Shown: positions 53,815-62,562, counted from the first letter of the stretch. The stretch is DNA of 64,000 nucleotides from Legionella sp. (GCA_031291115.1 JARLJQ010000005.1:60182-124181), one strand, 5' to 3'. Notes: generated from the sequence alone by a model not told the origin. Translations and numbers: made by a program.

Positions 53815-55131
53815 ATGCTAGAAATAAAAAAAGTTTTTTGGAATGATGTCAGAAACATCATGCAAACCGTTAATCCGATTTTTTTTGAACTGGTTGATAG
53901 ACTTTCCCCAGATAGTAGACTTGCAATGTATCTTGTAGATTATGGATATGGAGATTTAGTCGGCGATGATGATGGGATATTTTTACCAACTAAAACAGGA
54001 CAATATGTTCGTCTTAATTCAGAATATATTCCTCAATCAATGTTAGATGACTTGGCTTATGGTTTGACTAATAGTCCGTTAGGAATGTTTTTTGATAAAT
54101 CATTTGAATGGTTTTTAAATACCTCTGATGAGCAAATTAATAAGACATTTCCTATCTATATTGATCCTCCGGGTACTTTTTTTAGTATAGGGCACATTAT
54201 TAATTATGGTTATACAGCAACGCATTTACCAAATGGTATACTTTTTGTTACAGCAGGTTCAAAATCAAATTTTATGATTCCAAAAATTGGGTGTGGAGTC
54301 ATGCATTCGCGAATACAAAAGAATTATAATATTACAAAGCCGGCTCCTCGTTCCTATCATGAACATGCTGATGTATTTCAAGATATAGTTAAAAACAGAA
54401 GTTATAAAAACGATTGGAAAGCTTCTGCATTATATTTTTCTAAAAGTTGGGTTGAAAATATTAGCAAGGACCCCGCTTGGCAAGAAGTTAGAGATTATTT
54501 TTACAGAATTTCAAATCATCGGTCTGAATATGCAGTAAATAGCGATTATTATAATCATGTTTATAGGGTCACCAATAAACGGAATAATTTAAAATCTAAT
54601 TTATTAATATATGAAACTGCACGGCATCTTTTTGAGATACTGTTGGGAGCGAAACTTGGTTTTGCTCCTGCAATTGATGATGAATTACTACCATTATCTC
54701 TTATTCAAGAAGTTTATTCAGAATGTTACAAGTTAGAATATCTACCAATTGTAGCAATACCCGCATATTATAATTACCTAGATCCTAAACCTGTTTATTA
54801 TTCTCTTCAGCATCCTTCTCTTTGTAGTTATTCACCCAAAGCAAGAAATGCCTCTACAACTCTCTCAGATCTTATTGCTTTGATTGATGTTGTTCATAAA
54901 TATCAAAAGGATTTCGCTTCACCGATTCGAGAGTGTAAAAATACTATTCTTGAAGAGGTATCTAAAATAACTAAGTTTAATTTTTATCATTCTGCTACTG
55001 AAGGAAATAGCATTATCAAATCACCAGAAATTATTCCAGGTCAGGATGAACGTTTCAGGGGCGAAATGAAATTTCCTATTAATGCATCCTTTTTTAAGGG
55101 ATGTATTTCAATTTTTTCAAACAGTATTTAA
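53815..55131 (+). CDS. Protein of unknown function within the biosynthetic island
   Basis: The 438-residue protein has no family that I recognise. It is soluble, without signal peptide, rich in Tyr, Asn and Phe. Recognisable stretches include MYLVDYGYGDLVGDDDGIFL, FPIYIDPPGTFFSIGHIINYGY, FMIPKIGCGVMHSRIQKNY, PRSYHEHADVFQD and LGFAPAIDDELLPLSLIQEVY. The clustered His/Asp/Glu residues could bind metal, but this is not a known motif. It is divergent from the bac-like operon and convergent with the borosin operon (4-nt overlap at the stops). The start at ATG 53815 has a weak ribosome binding site; TTG 53803 is an alternative. Confidence 0.6.
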   Translation: MLEIKKVFWNDVRNIMQTVNPIFFELVDRLSPDSRLAMYLVDYGYGDLVGDDDGIFLPTKTGQYVRLNSEYIPQSMLDDLAYGLTNSPLGMFFDKSFEWFLNTSDEQINKTFPIYIDPPGTFFSIGHIINYGYTATHLPNGILFVTAGSKSNFMIPKIGCGVMHSRIQKNYNITKPAPRSYHEHADVFQDIVKNRSYKNDWKASALYFSKSWVENISKDPAWQEVRDYFYRISNHRSEYAVNSDYYNHVYRVTNKRNNLKSNLLIYETARHLFEILLGAKLGFAPAIDDELLPLSLIQEVYSECYKLEYLPIVAIPAYYNYLDPKPVYYSLQHPSLCSYSPKARNASTTLSDLIALIDVVHKYQKDFASPIRECKNTILEEVSKITKFNFYHSATEGNSIIKSPEIIPGQDERFRGEMKFPINASFFKGCISIFSNSI

Positions 55132-56312
55132 TTATTTTTGGGAGCTAAAAATAAAATAAATAAGGTAAAACCAAGTACTCCAGCTAAGATCCAACAGGCA
55201 TTATAACTATAATACTCCATTAGGAAACCTGATAAGACAGGACCAACAATCAGACCGGAGGAATACGCGCTTCTCCATGCGCCACCTGCCATCCCTTTAC
55301 GCTTGTTTCCGGCAGCCTCATAACATTGCACAAAAGAAGTGGGCATAAAGAGCATTTCCCCTAAAATAAACGTCAAACAAGCCAGGATTGCACCTCCGAT
55401 GCTGTTGACCATCATTAATGCAAATAAGCCTGTACCTAATAATAATCCACCAATTGCTAATTGATGATGGATTTTCAATGGTGATACTATTTTTGTTATT
55501 TTGATCTGAAATAAAGAAACAATAATGGGATCTAACCAGAAAAGGACCGCCGTGATAGTAAAATTTGAGAAGGTTTCATTTAAAAAAAGTGGGTAGGCGA
55601 TGCGTTGTTGGCCATAGATAACTCCTGCTATAAATACTGCACTGACAGTAATGTAAAGCTGTTTACTATTCGTTTGTCGAGTTGTTTCTTTTTCGTCAGA
55701 AGAGAAGGATTCTAAGGAGTATTTCTCTATCCGCAGATATTTCATGATATTGAGCGCAAAAAGAAGAAACAATAGACCAATTATTTCAAAAATTTGTCCA
55801 TAGTATTGCGCGGCAAAGAACATAATTAAGAGTATGGAACAGCTATTACCAAGGTTTTCACTGACTACTTTCATACTTTGTACAAAACGAAGGCTGTTTT
55901 GATCTTGGGGAGCATTTTGCAATAATAGAGTATTGTTGGTGGTGAGAAAAATGCTTGTTGCAATGCCTATTATAAATGCACAAATTGATATTGCCATAAA
56001 ATTAATGCTTTGAGGTAGACAAAAAAAGCTTAAGCCTAGAAAGAGAAAACTGATGATAATAATATTTTTACTGCTGATCCTGTCTGTTATATAAGCAGAA
56101 CATAACGCACCTGATAATGCTCCAAATCCAACTATTGATCCAATCTGTCCAATTTGCAATTTTGTGAGTGAGGTTGATGTTCCTAAGTATAATGATAGAT
56201 AGTAAGCGATGCCTCCTGCCGCACATTCTAGGAATGAAAAAAGAAGGAGCAAATAGCAAGTTTTTGATAGCTTGGGTAGTAAATTTAATCGGTGGGATAG
56301 TACAGCAAACAT
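55128..56312 (-). CDS. MFS exporter of the borosin-like operon
   Basis: The 394-residue protein with 12 hydrophobic helices is a major facilitator: IGSIVGFGALSGALCSAYITDRISSKNI is the loop 2-3 motif A (G....D....), and the second half mirrors it. It resembles drug/metabolite exporters, similar in role to BacE or the exporters in RiPP clusters. It begins 29 nt after the methyltransferase and is read in the same direction, so it probably exports or confers resistance to the peptide product. Confidence 0.82.
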   Translation of the reverse strand: MFAVLSHRLNLLPKLSKTCYLLLLFSFLECAAGGIAYYLSLYLGTSTSLTKLQIGQIGSIVGFGALSGALCSAYITDRISSKNIIIISFLFLGLSFFCLPQSINFMAISICAFIIGIATSIFLTTNNTLLLQNAPQDQNSLRFVQSMKVVSENLGNSCSILLIMFFAAQYYGQIFEIIGLLFLLFALNIMKYLRIEKYSLESFSSDEKETTRQTNSKQLYITVSAVFIAGVIYGQQRIAYPLFLNETFSNFTITAVLFWLDPIIVSLFQIKITKIVSPLKIHHQLAIGGLLLGTGLFALMMVNSIGGAILACLTFILGEMLFMPTSFVQCYEAAGNKRKGMAGGAWRSAYSSGLIVGPVLSGFLMEYYSYNACWILAGVLGFTLFILFLAPKNN

Positions 56313-56341
56313 ATTTATCCTTAAATATTTATTCGTTAATT

Positions 56342-57106
56342 CTATGAAGTTATTTGGCTCAGAATTTTTAAATCCGGTTTCCTTTGAGGAAGAGGGGGAA
56401 TATATAATGTTGAGAGTGTTCCTATAATTTGATTTTCAATGTCATATAATGGAAATTTATGTATTTTTGGTTCCACACCAGGATATATGGACGCCTCATA
56501 AAGAATAGATATGTGATCGCTCGGGTAATATCTCTCCAATTTGACTCTTAACAACTCTAAATGATTGGTTTTTTGATTTGGTTCAGGTACACAGCGGTTA
56601 CCAATCATGCCTGGCTGCCAAATGCAAAGATGGGTTGTGGGATCAATAATTTTGTCATACAGCAATAATTCTGTCGCCTCTACATGAAAACACCCGAATT
56701 GACCAGGATCGATTTTAAGATCTGCATAGAGGCAATTTTCAATAGAAATACCAGGTAAAATAATTGTTTCAATCGAATTTTTTTGAGCTGCAACTATAGC
56801 TTGTAAGCCTGGATCGGCGAAAACGGTAGGATGCCCATAAAGAACTACAGTGATAAAATTATATGTTTCCAGTTCAGTAAGAATCTTATCCCTGATTTTG
56901 TCATAAGAAATCTGTCGATCATTTTCAGAAAAATATATTGAATCAAGAGATTCTGACAATTTTGCATAACGTTCTATCCATTGTTTAGTAATAGGCTCAT
57001 TAACCAAATACAAAACCTTATCTGCGCTGGTAGTATAAGTCTGAAATTCAATTGTAAAATGAGATATAGATTTAATACCTGAACCAACTAAAGCTAATTT
57101 CTTAAT
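56342..57106 (-). CDS. Borosin-type peptide alpha-N-methyltransferase (ATT start)
   Basis: The ~254-residue protein belongs to the tetrapyrrole-methylase fold and matches borosin N-methyltransferases (OphMA/SonM): LALVGSGIKSISHFTIE, VLYLVNEPIT, ENDRQISYDKI (the Arg/Tyr site), VLYGHPTVFADPGLQAIVAA, ETIILPGISIENCLYADLKI, GQFGCFHVEATELLL and HLCIWQPGMIGN. It would methylate backbone amides of a peptide in trans with SAM. The conserved GSGIKSIS loop lies upstream of any ATG/GTG/TTG; the only reasonable start is ATT at 57106, 8 nt after AAAAGGAT and 14 nt past the precursor stop. ATC at 57109 is an alternative. Confidence 0.82.
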   Translation of the reverse strand: MKKLALVGSGIKSISHFTIEFQTYTTSADKVLYLVNEPITKQWIERYAKLSESLDSIYFSENDRQISYDKIRDKILTELETYNFITVVLYGHPTVFADPGLQAIVAAQKNSIETIILPGISIENCLYADLKIDPGQFGCFHVEATELLLYDKIIDPTTHLCIWQPGMIGNRCVPEPNQKTNHLELLRVKLERYYPSDHISILYEASIYPGVEPKIHKFPLYDIENQIIGTLSTLYIPPLPQRKPDLKILSQITS

Positions 57107-57120
57107 GATAAATCCTTTTA

Positions 57121-57303
57121 CTATCTAACCACTCTAGACATATCAGCAAATTGCTCGGAACTATTGGATAAAGCCGCTCTTATTTTTTGATTATTTTTAG
57201 CCTTAATTATATCAAGCAGGCCGATCGATTGAAGAATACTATCTTTGTTACTGGAGAAGACCGCTTGTTTAGCCAAGTTTTCGAATTTAATCAAGATGCT
57301 CAT
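57121..57303 (-). CDS. Borosin-like precursor peptide (60 residues)
   Basis: The 60-residue peptide begins MSILIKFENLAKQAVFSSNK, followed by a helical leader-like part (DSILQSIGLLDIIKAKNNQK) and a polar tail IRAALSNSSEQFADMSRVVR. The small helical leader directly before the methyltransferase is the layout of split borosins (SonA/SonM), where the C-terminal residues are the methylated core; FADMSRVVR or part of it is the likely core. Start behind AAAGGTGAATATT; a longer frame to 57423 would add a hydrophobic, non-family extension and is rejected. Identification depends on context. Confidence 0.65.
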   Translation of the reverse strand: MSILIKFENLAKQAVFSSNKDSILQSIGLLDIIKAKNNQKIRAALSNSSEQFADMSRVVR

Positions 57304-57497
57304 AATATTCACCTTTATATGACATATTATGAAAGAGTATAAATAATATAGAATAAAAAAACCATAGTTAAATAGAAGGACTATTTCACAAATATAAATC
57401 CAAAAATAAGTAACCTGTTGCAATACAAAGAGTTATGCTAGGCACTTAATTAAGTTTTTCTATATTCGGCTCCAATCAACGACAAGGTTGAAATTAA

Positions 57498-57522
57498 CCC
57501 CCAGGAACAAATGTCCCGGGGG
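57498..57522 (-). terminator. Hairpin after the nuclease fragment
   Basis: CCCCC.GG...AC and GTCCCGGGGG form a GC-rich stem just downstream of the 57532 stop codon. On the minus strand TTAATTT follows. A plausible terminator of the original nuclease gene. Confidence 0.4.
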
Positions 57523-57531
57523 CTTACGAAG

Positions 57532-57770
57532 TCAATCAATTAGCAACTCTACAACCCCTCCACCAATAGTAAAGTGAATATAAGTACCTAACACCTTTTT
57601 TGTAGAAAGGCTCTCCAAAGCATGTTTATATGCTGATATTTGACCACTGTATTGAAGGGCATTATCAACCCAGTTTTTAGATGGTTGAGGATTAGACTTA
57701 TGGTCAATTATATACCATCCAGACGGTGTTTCCAAAACCAGATCTATTGCCCCTTGTCTGACACCACCAT
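57532..57770 (-). pseudogene. C-terminal remnant of a RecB-type nuclease (AddA/UvrD-nuclease family)
   Basis: The fragment codes for ~80 residues (RQGAIDLVLETPSGWYIIDHKS ... WVDNALQYSGQISAYKHALE) with the PD-(D/E)XK core: Asp, then Asp-His-Lys, and the QxxxY motif (QISAYKHAL). This is the end of a helicase-nuclease such as AddA. Everything upstream has been replaced by the IS3-family element, whose left end follows at 57771. No remainder is found beyond the element, so the gene is dead and probably part of a larger deletion. Confidence 0.7.
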
Positions 57771-57833
57771 TGATCTTGCCCTGATTTGTCGGACACCTTG
57801 CTAAGAGAGTAAAATCTAAAGTAGAGGTGAATA

Positions 57834-58133
57834 ATGAACAATAAGAAATCAGAGCAACCACTAGTTCGAAGAAAGTATAGTCCCCAATTTAAAGATCGAG
57901 CACTTGAACGAATAGCTAAAGATGGTGTTCGTCAGGTAGCCAAAGATCTTGGTCTATCAGAGCCGCTGTTATATTCCTGGAAAGCACAACAGAAAAAAGG
58001 TGGCGACTCCCTTGAGAATCAAAAGTTACAACAGGCCGAGCTAGCACGCTTAAAGCGAGAAAATGCATTACTTGTAGAAGAAAATGCTTTTCTAAAAAAG
58101 GCGGCAGCGTACTTTGCGAAGGAATCCAAGTGA
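57834..58133 (+). CDS. IS3-family transposase OrfA
   Basis: The 99-residue protein has an HTH_Tnp_1 domain (RKYSPQFKDRALERI, DGVRQVAKDLGLSEPLLYSW) followed by a leucine-zipper-like coiled coil (QAELARLKRENALLVEENAFLKKAAAYF). It is intact, but the OrfB partner is not. OrfA normally regulates and, fused to OrfB by -1 frameshifting, forms the transposase. Confidence 0.88.
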   Translation: MNNKKSEQPLVRRKYSPQFKDRALERIAKDGVRQVAKDLGLSEPLLYSWKAQQKKGGDSLENQKLQQAELARLKRENALLVEENAFLKKAAAYFAKESK

Positions 58134-58972
58134 GGTACGCCATGATTAAGGAACATTCGCATCAATTTACTCTCAGATTAATGTGTCGTTTATTATCCGT
58201 ATCCGTTAGCGGTTATTATGATTGGCGAGCTCGAAAACCTTCTTGTCGCGAAGAGGCCAATCGCCAATTAACTGATAAAATCAAAGCCATTTTTGATGAT
58301 GAAAAGTCACGAGTTGGCTCGATTCGGATTACTAAACGCTTAAATAATGAAGGTGAGTCAGTGGGTAAGCACCGGGTTGCTAAAATTATGCGTTCAAATG
58401 GATGGCGAACACGTGCTGCTAAGAAATTTAAAGCGACAACGAATAGCAATCACCGACTTCCCGTCGCACCGAATTTATTACAACAAAATTTTTCAGCATA
58501 CCAACCTAATGAAAAATAGGTCAGCGACATCACCTATATTTGGACCGAGGAAGGATGGCTCTACCTTGCTGTTGTTATGGATTTATATTCTCGCAAGGTC
58601 GTCGGCTGGGCTTTGTCTGAACGAATGACTAAGCAATTAGTGATTGATGCTCTACAAATGGCTATATGGGCTCGAAAGCCGCCCAGAGGCCTTAGGCAGT
58701 CAATGTTGCTCTCATGAGTATCAACAACTGCTCACTCTTCATGGACTTGTTTGCAGCGTGAGTAAGCGTGGAGATTGCTATGATAACGCTGCTATGGAAA
58801 GCTGGAATCATAGTTTTAAAGTAGAGGCGGTTCATGGGAACAATTTGCAACGCGCGCCATTGCCAAAAATCATGTATTTGAATATGTCGAAATATATTAT
58901 AATCGAAAACGACTTCATTCGATGATTGGGTATAAATCCCCTGAATTATTTGAGGTTAAAAAGGTCGCTTAG
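58130..58972 (+). pseudogene. IS3-family transposase OrfB, inactivated
   Basis: The frame starts well (FTLRLMCRLLSVSVSGYYDW, SRVGSIRITKRLNNEG) but hits TAG at 58517 where TGG is expected ([15 protein letters not shown]). It resumes with the rve catalytic core ([38 protein letters not shown]), then is frameshifted near 58670-58690 and again near 58850-58870, and ends SMIGYKSPELFEVKK. With at least three lesions it cannot give an active enzyme. Confidence 0.85.
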
Positions 58973-59035
58973 CAACGTGTCCGTTTTTTCGGGGCAAGAT
59001 CAGCCACTGAGTGAGCTTAATATTAGATTATAGCT

Positions 59036-60094
59036 CTACTTCATAGTTGTTCCTAGAAACCAGTGCTTTCGTAACCAAAATGCAACATTCACAAGTAAAA
59101 TAAGAACTGGTACTTCAACAAGTGGCCCAATGACCGTTGTAAAGGCAATAGCAGAATTAAGTCCAAAAGTGGCAATTGCAACAGCAATAGCCAATTCAAA
59201 ATTATTACTGGCTGCAGTAAATGAGGCCGCCGTTGTCTTTTCATAGTTGGCACCAATGAATTTCCCCATCGCAAAACTAACAAAAAACATCACCACAAAA
59301 TAAATGGTCAATGGAATGGCAATGCGAATGACATCTAGTGGAAGTTGCAACACCATAGCGCCTTTTAAAGAAAACATGGCAAGAATCGTAAAAAGCAAAG
59401 CAATCAAGGTAATGGGAGAAATTTTTGGTAAAAAATTGGTTTCATACCAGGCGGACCCTTTTCTTTTTATCAATACAAAACGAGTCAGAAATCCTGCGAA
59501 AAAGGGTATGCCCAGATAAATAAAAACGCTTTCGGCAATCGTCATAAAATTGATATGGACTATTTGCCCACTCATGCCAACAAGAGGTGGCAAGACCGTC
59601 AGAAAAAACCAGGCATAAACACTAAAGAACAACAGTTGAAAAATACTGTTAAATGCCACTAAGGCGGCAACATACTGGTTGTCCCCTTCTGCCAACTGAT
59701 TCCAGACAATCACCATGGCAATACAGCGTGCTAGCCCAATAAGAATAAGCCCAGTCATGTAGTCGGGATACCCATGTAAAAACAAAACAGCGAGACCAAA
59801 CATGAGAAATGGGCCGATAAGCCAGTTTTGAATCAATGACAACAGGAGAATTCGCCAGTCTTTGAATATCAGTGGTAATTCTTCATATTTTACCCTGGCT
59901 AGTGGAGGGTACATCATTAAAATCAGACCAGTCGCAATAGGAATATTCGTGGAGCCAATAGACAGAGAGTGTAAAAATTGCGGTGCGCTGGAAAAGAATG
60001 AACCGATAGCTACACCTCCAGCCATTGTCATGAAAAGCCATAAGGTTAAATATCTATCTAAAAATGAAAGGCAACGAGTGCTGCAAGTGGTCAT
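59036..60094 (-). CDS. acr3: Acr3-type arsenite efflux transporter
   Basis: The 352-residue protein has ten hydrophobic helices and the ACR3 signature: [59 protein letters not shown] (the conserved Cys in helix 4), [24 protein letters not shown] and ALAVV-like [13 protein letters not shown]. It exports arsenite with proton antiport. No arsR or arsC is in view; a tiny ORF precedes it. Start behind AGGAATTGTTATC. Confidence 0.92.
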   Translation of the reverse strand: MTTCSTRCLSFLDRYLTLWLFMTMAGGVAIGSFFSSAPQFLHSLSIGSTNIPIATGLILMMYPPLARVKYEELPLIFKDWRILLLSLIQNWLIGPFLMFGLAVLFLHGYPDYMTGLILIGLARCIAMVIVWNQLAEGDNQYVAALVAFNSIFQLLFFSVYAWFFLTVLPPLVGMSGQIVHINFMTIAESVFIYLGIPFFAGFLTRFVLIKRKGSAWYETNFLPKISPITLIALLFTILAMFSLKGAMVLQLPLDVIRIAIPLTIYFVVMFFVSFAMGKFIGANYEKTTAASFTAASNNFELAIAVAIATFGLNSAIAFTTVIGPLVEVPVLILLVNVAFWLRKHWFLGTTMK

Positions 60095-60130
60095 GATAAC
60101 AATTCCTGTTCTATTCGTAGCTTAAGGGGC

Positions 60131-60226
60131 TTAGTATTTATTCTCCACAACATCCTGTTGTTTTTGGCTTTGTATTACGCGCTTGGATACTACATCAAAG
60201 GTCATCTTTTTGGTTGTTTCTGCCAT
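60131..60226 (-). CDS. Possible 31-residue peptide upstream of acr3
   Basis: The frame MAETTKKMTFDVVSKRVIQS and 11 more polar residues has an AGGGAATATC ribosome binding site and ends 36 nt before the acr3 start. It has no recognisable family. It may be a leader peptide or a truncated regulator; chance is not excluded. Confidence 0.35.
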   Translation of the reverse strand: MAETTKKMTFDVVSKRVIQSQKQQDVVENKY

Positions 60227-60489
60227 GATATTCCCTATACGTTAGTCACTTTCAGATGGATACTTTCCATCTTGTTTTTTTCATCATCCTACTTAAGTTT
60301 TCTTTAAGTCAAAACCGTATTATTGAAAGAAAACAGAACAAACTTGAAAATTTGAGCTAAAATTATTTAATAAATGGCTTATAAGTTTGATAACTTGTCT
60401 TTATAAACGAAATGCCAATCAGATGAACATGTTGTGGATTGGTAAGGATTTTAAATGGCTTAACTCATTTCAATCAAGGAAACAATATT
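60227..60489. other. Divergent intergenic region
   Basis: AT-rich; must include the promoters of the acr3 unit and the cupin gene. No clear arsenic operator was recognised. Confidence 0.4.
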
Positions 60490-60873
60490 ATGAACGGATT
60501 CATAGAAAATATAGAACAATTATCGCTAACTAACAATAATTTTAGACGAGTCTTATATACTGGGCAGCACGCCCAATTAGTGGTCATGAGCCTTAAACCA
60601 AAAGAAGATATTGGAATGGAAGTACACCAGATAGTTGATCAGTTTTTAAGGATTGAAAAAGGTGAAGGAACCGTTGTAATAGATAGCATGGAACACAAGA
60701 TTAAAGATGGTGATGCAATTATAATCCCAGCAGGGACCAAGCATAATATTATCAATACTTCAGATACCGAAGAATTAAAACTATATACTCTTTATTCGCC
60801 ACCTCACCATAAAGACAAGACTGTTCATAAAACAAAGGCCGATGCATTAAAAGACGAATCAGATCACATATAG
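60490..60873 (+). CDS. Small cupin protein
   Basis: The 127-residue single cupin carries VVMSLKPKEDIGMEVHQIVDQFLRIEKG and DGDAIIIPAGTKHNIINT, with the usual His/Glu/His metal site (MEVH.....DQF; the canonical second His is replaced by Asp/Gln in this motif). Family members are often sugar or small-molecule binding enzymes, or function in stress. The ATG at 60490 follows CAAGGAAACAATATT; the frame opens 51 nt earlier. A periplasmic relative lies at 61949. Confidence 0.8.
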   Translation: MNGFIENIEQLSLTNNNFRRVLYTGQHAQLVVMSLKPKEDIGMEVHQIVDQFLRIEKGEGTVVIDSMEHKIKDGDAIIIPAGTKHNIINTSDTEELKLYTLYSPPHHKDKTVHKTKADALKDESDHI

Positions 60874-61012
60874 CACTATTGAGCTGCCAGTCATGAATAG
60901 AGCATTTGCTATTAGCATCATGTTGAATCGTGCTTTTGTGGTTATTGAAGCAAATTTTCGGTTTCAGCAAAATCCATTGGCATTTTATTGTTGGTTCATT
61001 TGCAAAACAACT

Positions 61013-61154
61013 AGGGTCTGTTGACATTTCGCTAGATTGAGCCGAAAGAGGCTGATTTTCGAGCACCGAAACGCAACATACATGAGTATGTGAGTATCGG
61101 AGCGGAGAAAATCGGCCTCTTTCGGCCAAGATAGTCGAAATGTCAACAGACCCT
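61013..61154. mobile_element. MITE with 19-bp terminal inverted repeats
   Basis: AGGGTCTGTTGACATTTCG at the left pairs perfectly with CGAAATGTCAACAGACCCT at the right; a further GCCGAAAGAGGC / GCCTCTTTCGGC pair lies inside. The ends are flanked by TA on both sides, the duplication made by IS630/Tc1-type transposases. It is 142 bp and non-coding. Open frames crossing it are artefacts. Confidence 0.85.
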
Positions 61155-61208
61155 AATAAATTAAACAGAGCCAAATCTGTTTTCAGGTTCTAACAGGCAG
61201 TACCCCAT

Positions 61209-61898
61209 TTATAATGCTACGCCTAACAACGAGCCGATACCTGCGCTTACAAACATCGCTATTGTTCCCCAGATCACAACACGCAAAGAACCTATTAATA
61301 TTTGAGCCCCACCAACCCTTGCAGCCACGGCTCCAAGTAATGCCAAAAATAGAACTGCCATTATTGATACTGAAGGAATAAGGTAGATTCTAGGAACAAT
61401 AAAAAAGATTAATAAAGGTAATAATGATCCAAGAGTAAAACTGCAGGCAGAAAACATTGCTGCCTGCAGTGGGCGCGCACTTGTTACTTCCGTAATACCA
61501 AGCTCGTCGCGAGCATGTGTACCTAATGCATCCTTAGCCATCAATTGCTTTACAACTTCTTCAGCAAGATCACGCTGCAATCCACGATTAATATAAATAG
61601 CGGTTAATTCCTCTATTTCATTTGGTAAATTTTTTTGAAGTTCTTCCTTTTCACATTTTAAAGCAGACTTTTCGGTATCTGCTTGAGAGCTTACTGATAT
61701 ATATTCACCTGCCGCCATAGACATGGCACCAGCAATTAATCCTGCAATACCTGCTACAAATATTCCATCATAAGGTGTATGAGCGGCAGCAACCCCAATC
61801 AACAAGCTCGCAGTTGAGATGATACCGTCATTTGCACCCAATACTGCAGCACGTAACCAGCCAATTCGTTCTATTCGATGATATTCTTTGTGTTGCAT
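61209..61898 (-). CDS. VIT1/CCC1 family iron/manganese transporter
   Basis: The 229-residue protein has the family signature: LRAAVLGANDGIISTASLLIGVAAA, IAGLIAGAMSMAAGEYISVSSQADTEKS, GTHARDELGI and five hydrophobic helices, with an acidic/Lys-rich cytoplasmic segment containing metal-binding Glu residues (ALKCEKEELQKNLPNEIEELTAIY). It exports or sequesters Fe2+/Mn2+. Single gene. Confidence 0.9.
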   Translation of the reverse strand: MQHKEYHRIERIGWLRAAVLGANDGIISTASLLIGVAAAHTPYDGIFVAGIAGLIAGAMSMAAGEYISVSSQADTEKSALKCEKEELQKNLPNEIEELTAIYINRGLQRDLAEEVVKQLMAKDALGTHARDELGITEVTSARPLQAAMFSACSFTLGSLLPLLIFFIVPRIYLIPSVSIMAVLFLALLGAVAARVGGAQILIGSLRVVIWGTIAMFVSAGIGSLLGVAL

Positions 61899-61948
61899 AT
61901 AGATCAGAACTCCTCTATGGAATAAATTTGCGTCAATTTTTTACAGTA

Positions 61949-62437
61949 TTACTCCTGTGGCGTATCAGATTTTCTTTTATAAGCCACATTTTTCGGAATA
62001 TCAGTGGCCGAATAAACGCTAATTATTTTGAATGGTTTCTTCATATCCAGATTAATAAAATTATGAGGAACCCCTTGAGGGATAAAAATCATATCACCAG
62101 TCGTAACAGTTGATTTTTTGCCATTGATGACCGATTTAGCCTTACCTTCAACAACAAATATAACTTGATCAAATGGATGTGTTTCGAGCCCAATTTCATT
62201 GTTGGGATTGGTATTAGGAGTGATATTCATGAAAACAACCTGCGCATCTTTACCTGTCACCAGCGCTAACTTCCAGTTTTCATTCTTTTTTGCCATTTCA
62301 AAAATTTTGGGGGAAATGACAGTATTTAGTTTATTATTAACTTCAGGCTCTTGAGAACGTGCACACAACGATGGTGAGATTAAACCTGATATTAATAAGG
62401 TAGAAATAAAGGCTATTTTTATTCCAATTGTTCTCAT
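61949..62437 (-). CDS. Periplasmic cupin protein
   Basis: The 162-residue protein has a Sec signal (MRTIGIKIAFISTLLISGLISPSLCA) and a cupin core: NEIGLETHPFDQVIFVVEGKA and TTGDMIFIPQGVPHNFINL, homologous to the cytoplasmic cupin at 60490. Its metal site is the His/Asp-Gln/His type. Its function is not known. Divergent from the cytochrome b561 gene. Confidence 0.8.
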   Translation of the reverse strand: MRTIGIKIAFISTLLISGLISPSLCARSQEPEVNNKLNTVISPKIFEMAKKNENWKLALVTGKDAQVVFMNITPNTNPNNEIGLETHPFDQVIFVVEGKAKSVINGKKSTVTTGDMIFIPQGVPHNFINLDMKKPFKIISVYSATDIPKNVAYKRKSDTPQE

Positions 62438-62562
62438 AAATGCTCTCCATAATGTAAATTAGCTTCTTTCAATATATCAACTTATGACCTTGTTTAATAC
62501 TGATAGATATCTTAACCTAGAAAAATGGCTACGGATAAAAAACGGGTTGAAAAGGAGCTATC

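Larger units (their letters stand above)
57771..59002 (+). mobile_element. IS3-family insertion sequence, degenerate
   Basis: Terminal inverted repeats: TGATCTTGCCCTGATTTGTC at the left, and reverse-complemented TGATCTTGCCCCGAAAAAAC at the right, both continuing CGGACAC.TTGCTAAG. Length 1232 bp with orfA and a broken orfB. No matching target duplication was found in the flanks (ACCAT / GCCACT), consistent with later rearrangement. Confidence 0.85.

Noticed and set aside
57304..57423. N-terminal extension of the borosin-like precursor
   Set aside because: The extension is very hydrophobic and AT-driven, while the ATG at 57303 has a good ribosome binding site and gives the expected size.
60752..61174. 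140-codon minus-strand open frame
   Set aside because: It crosses the MITE and the end of the cupin gene; palindromic repeats often give such frames.
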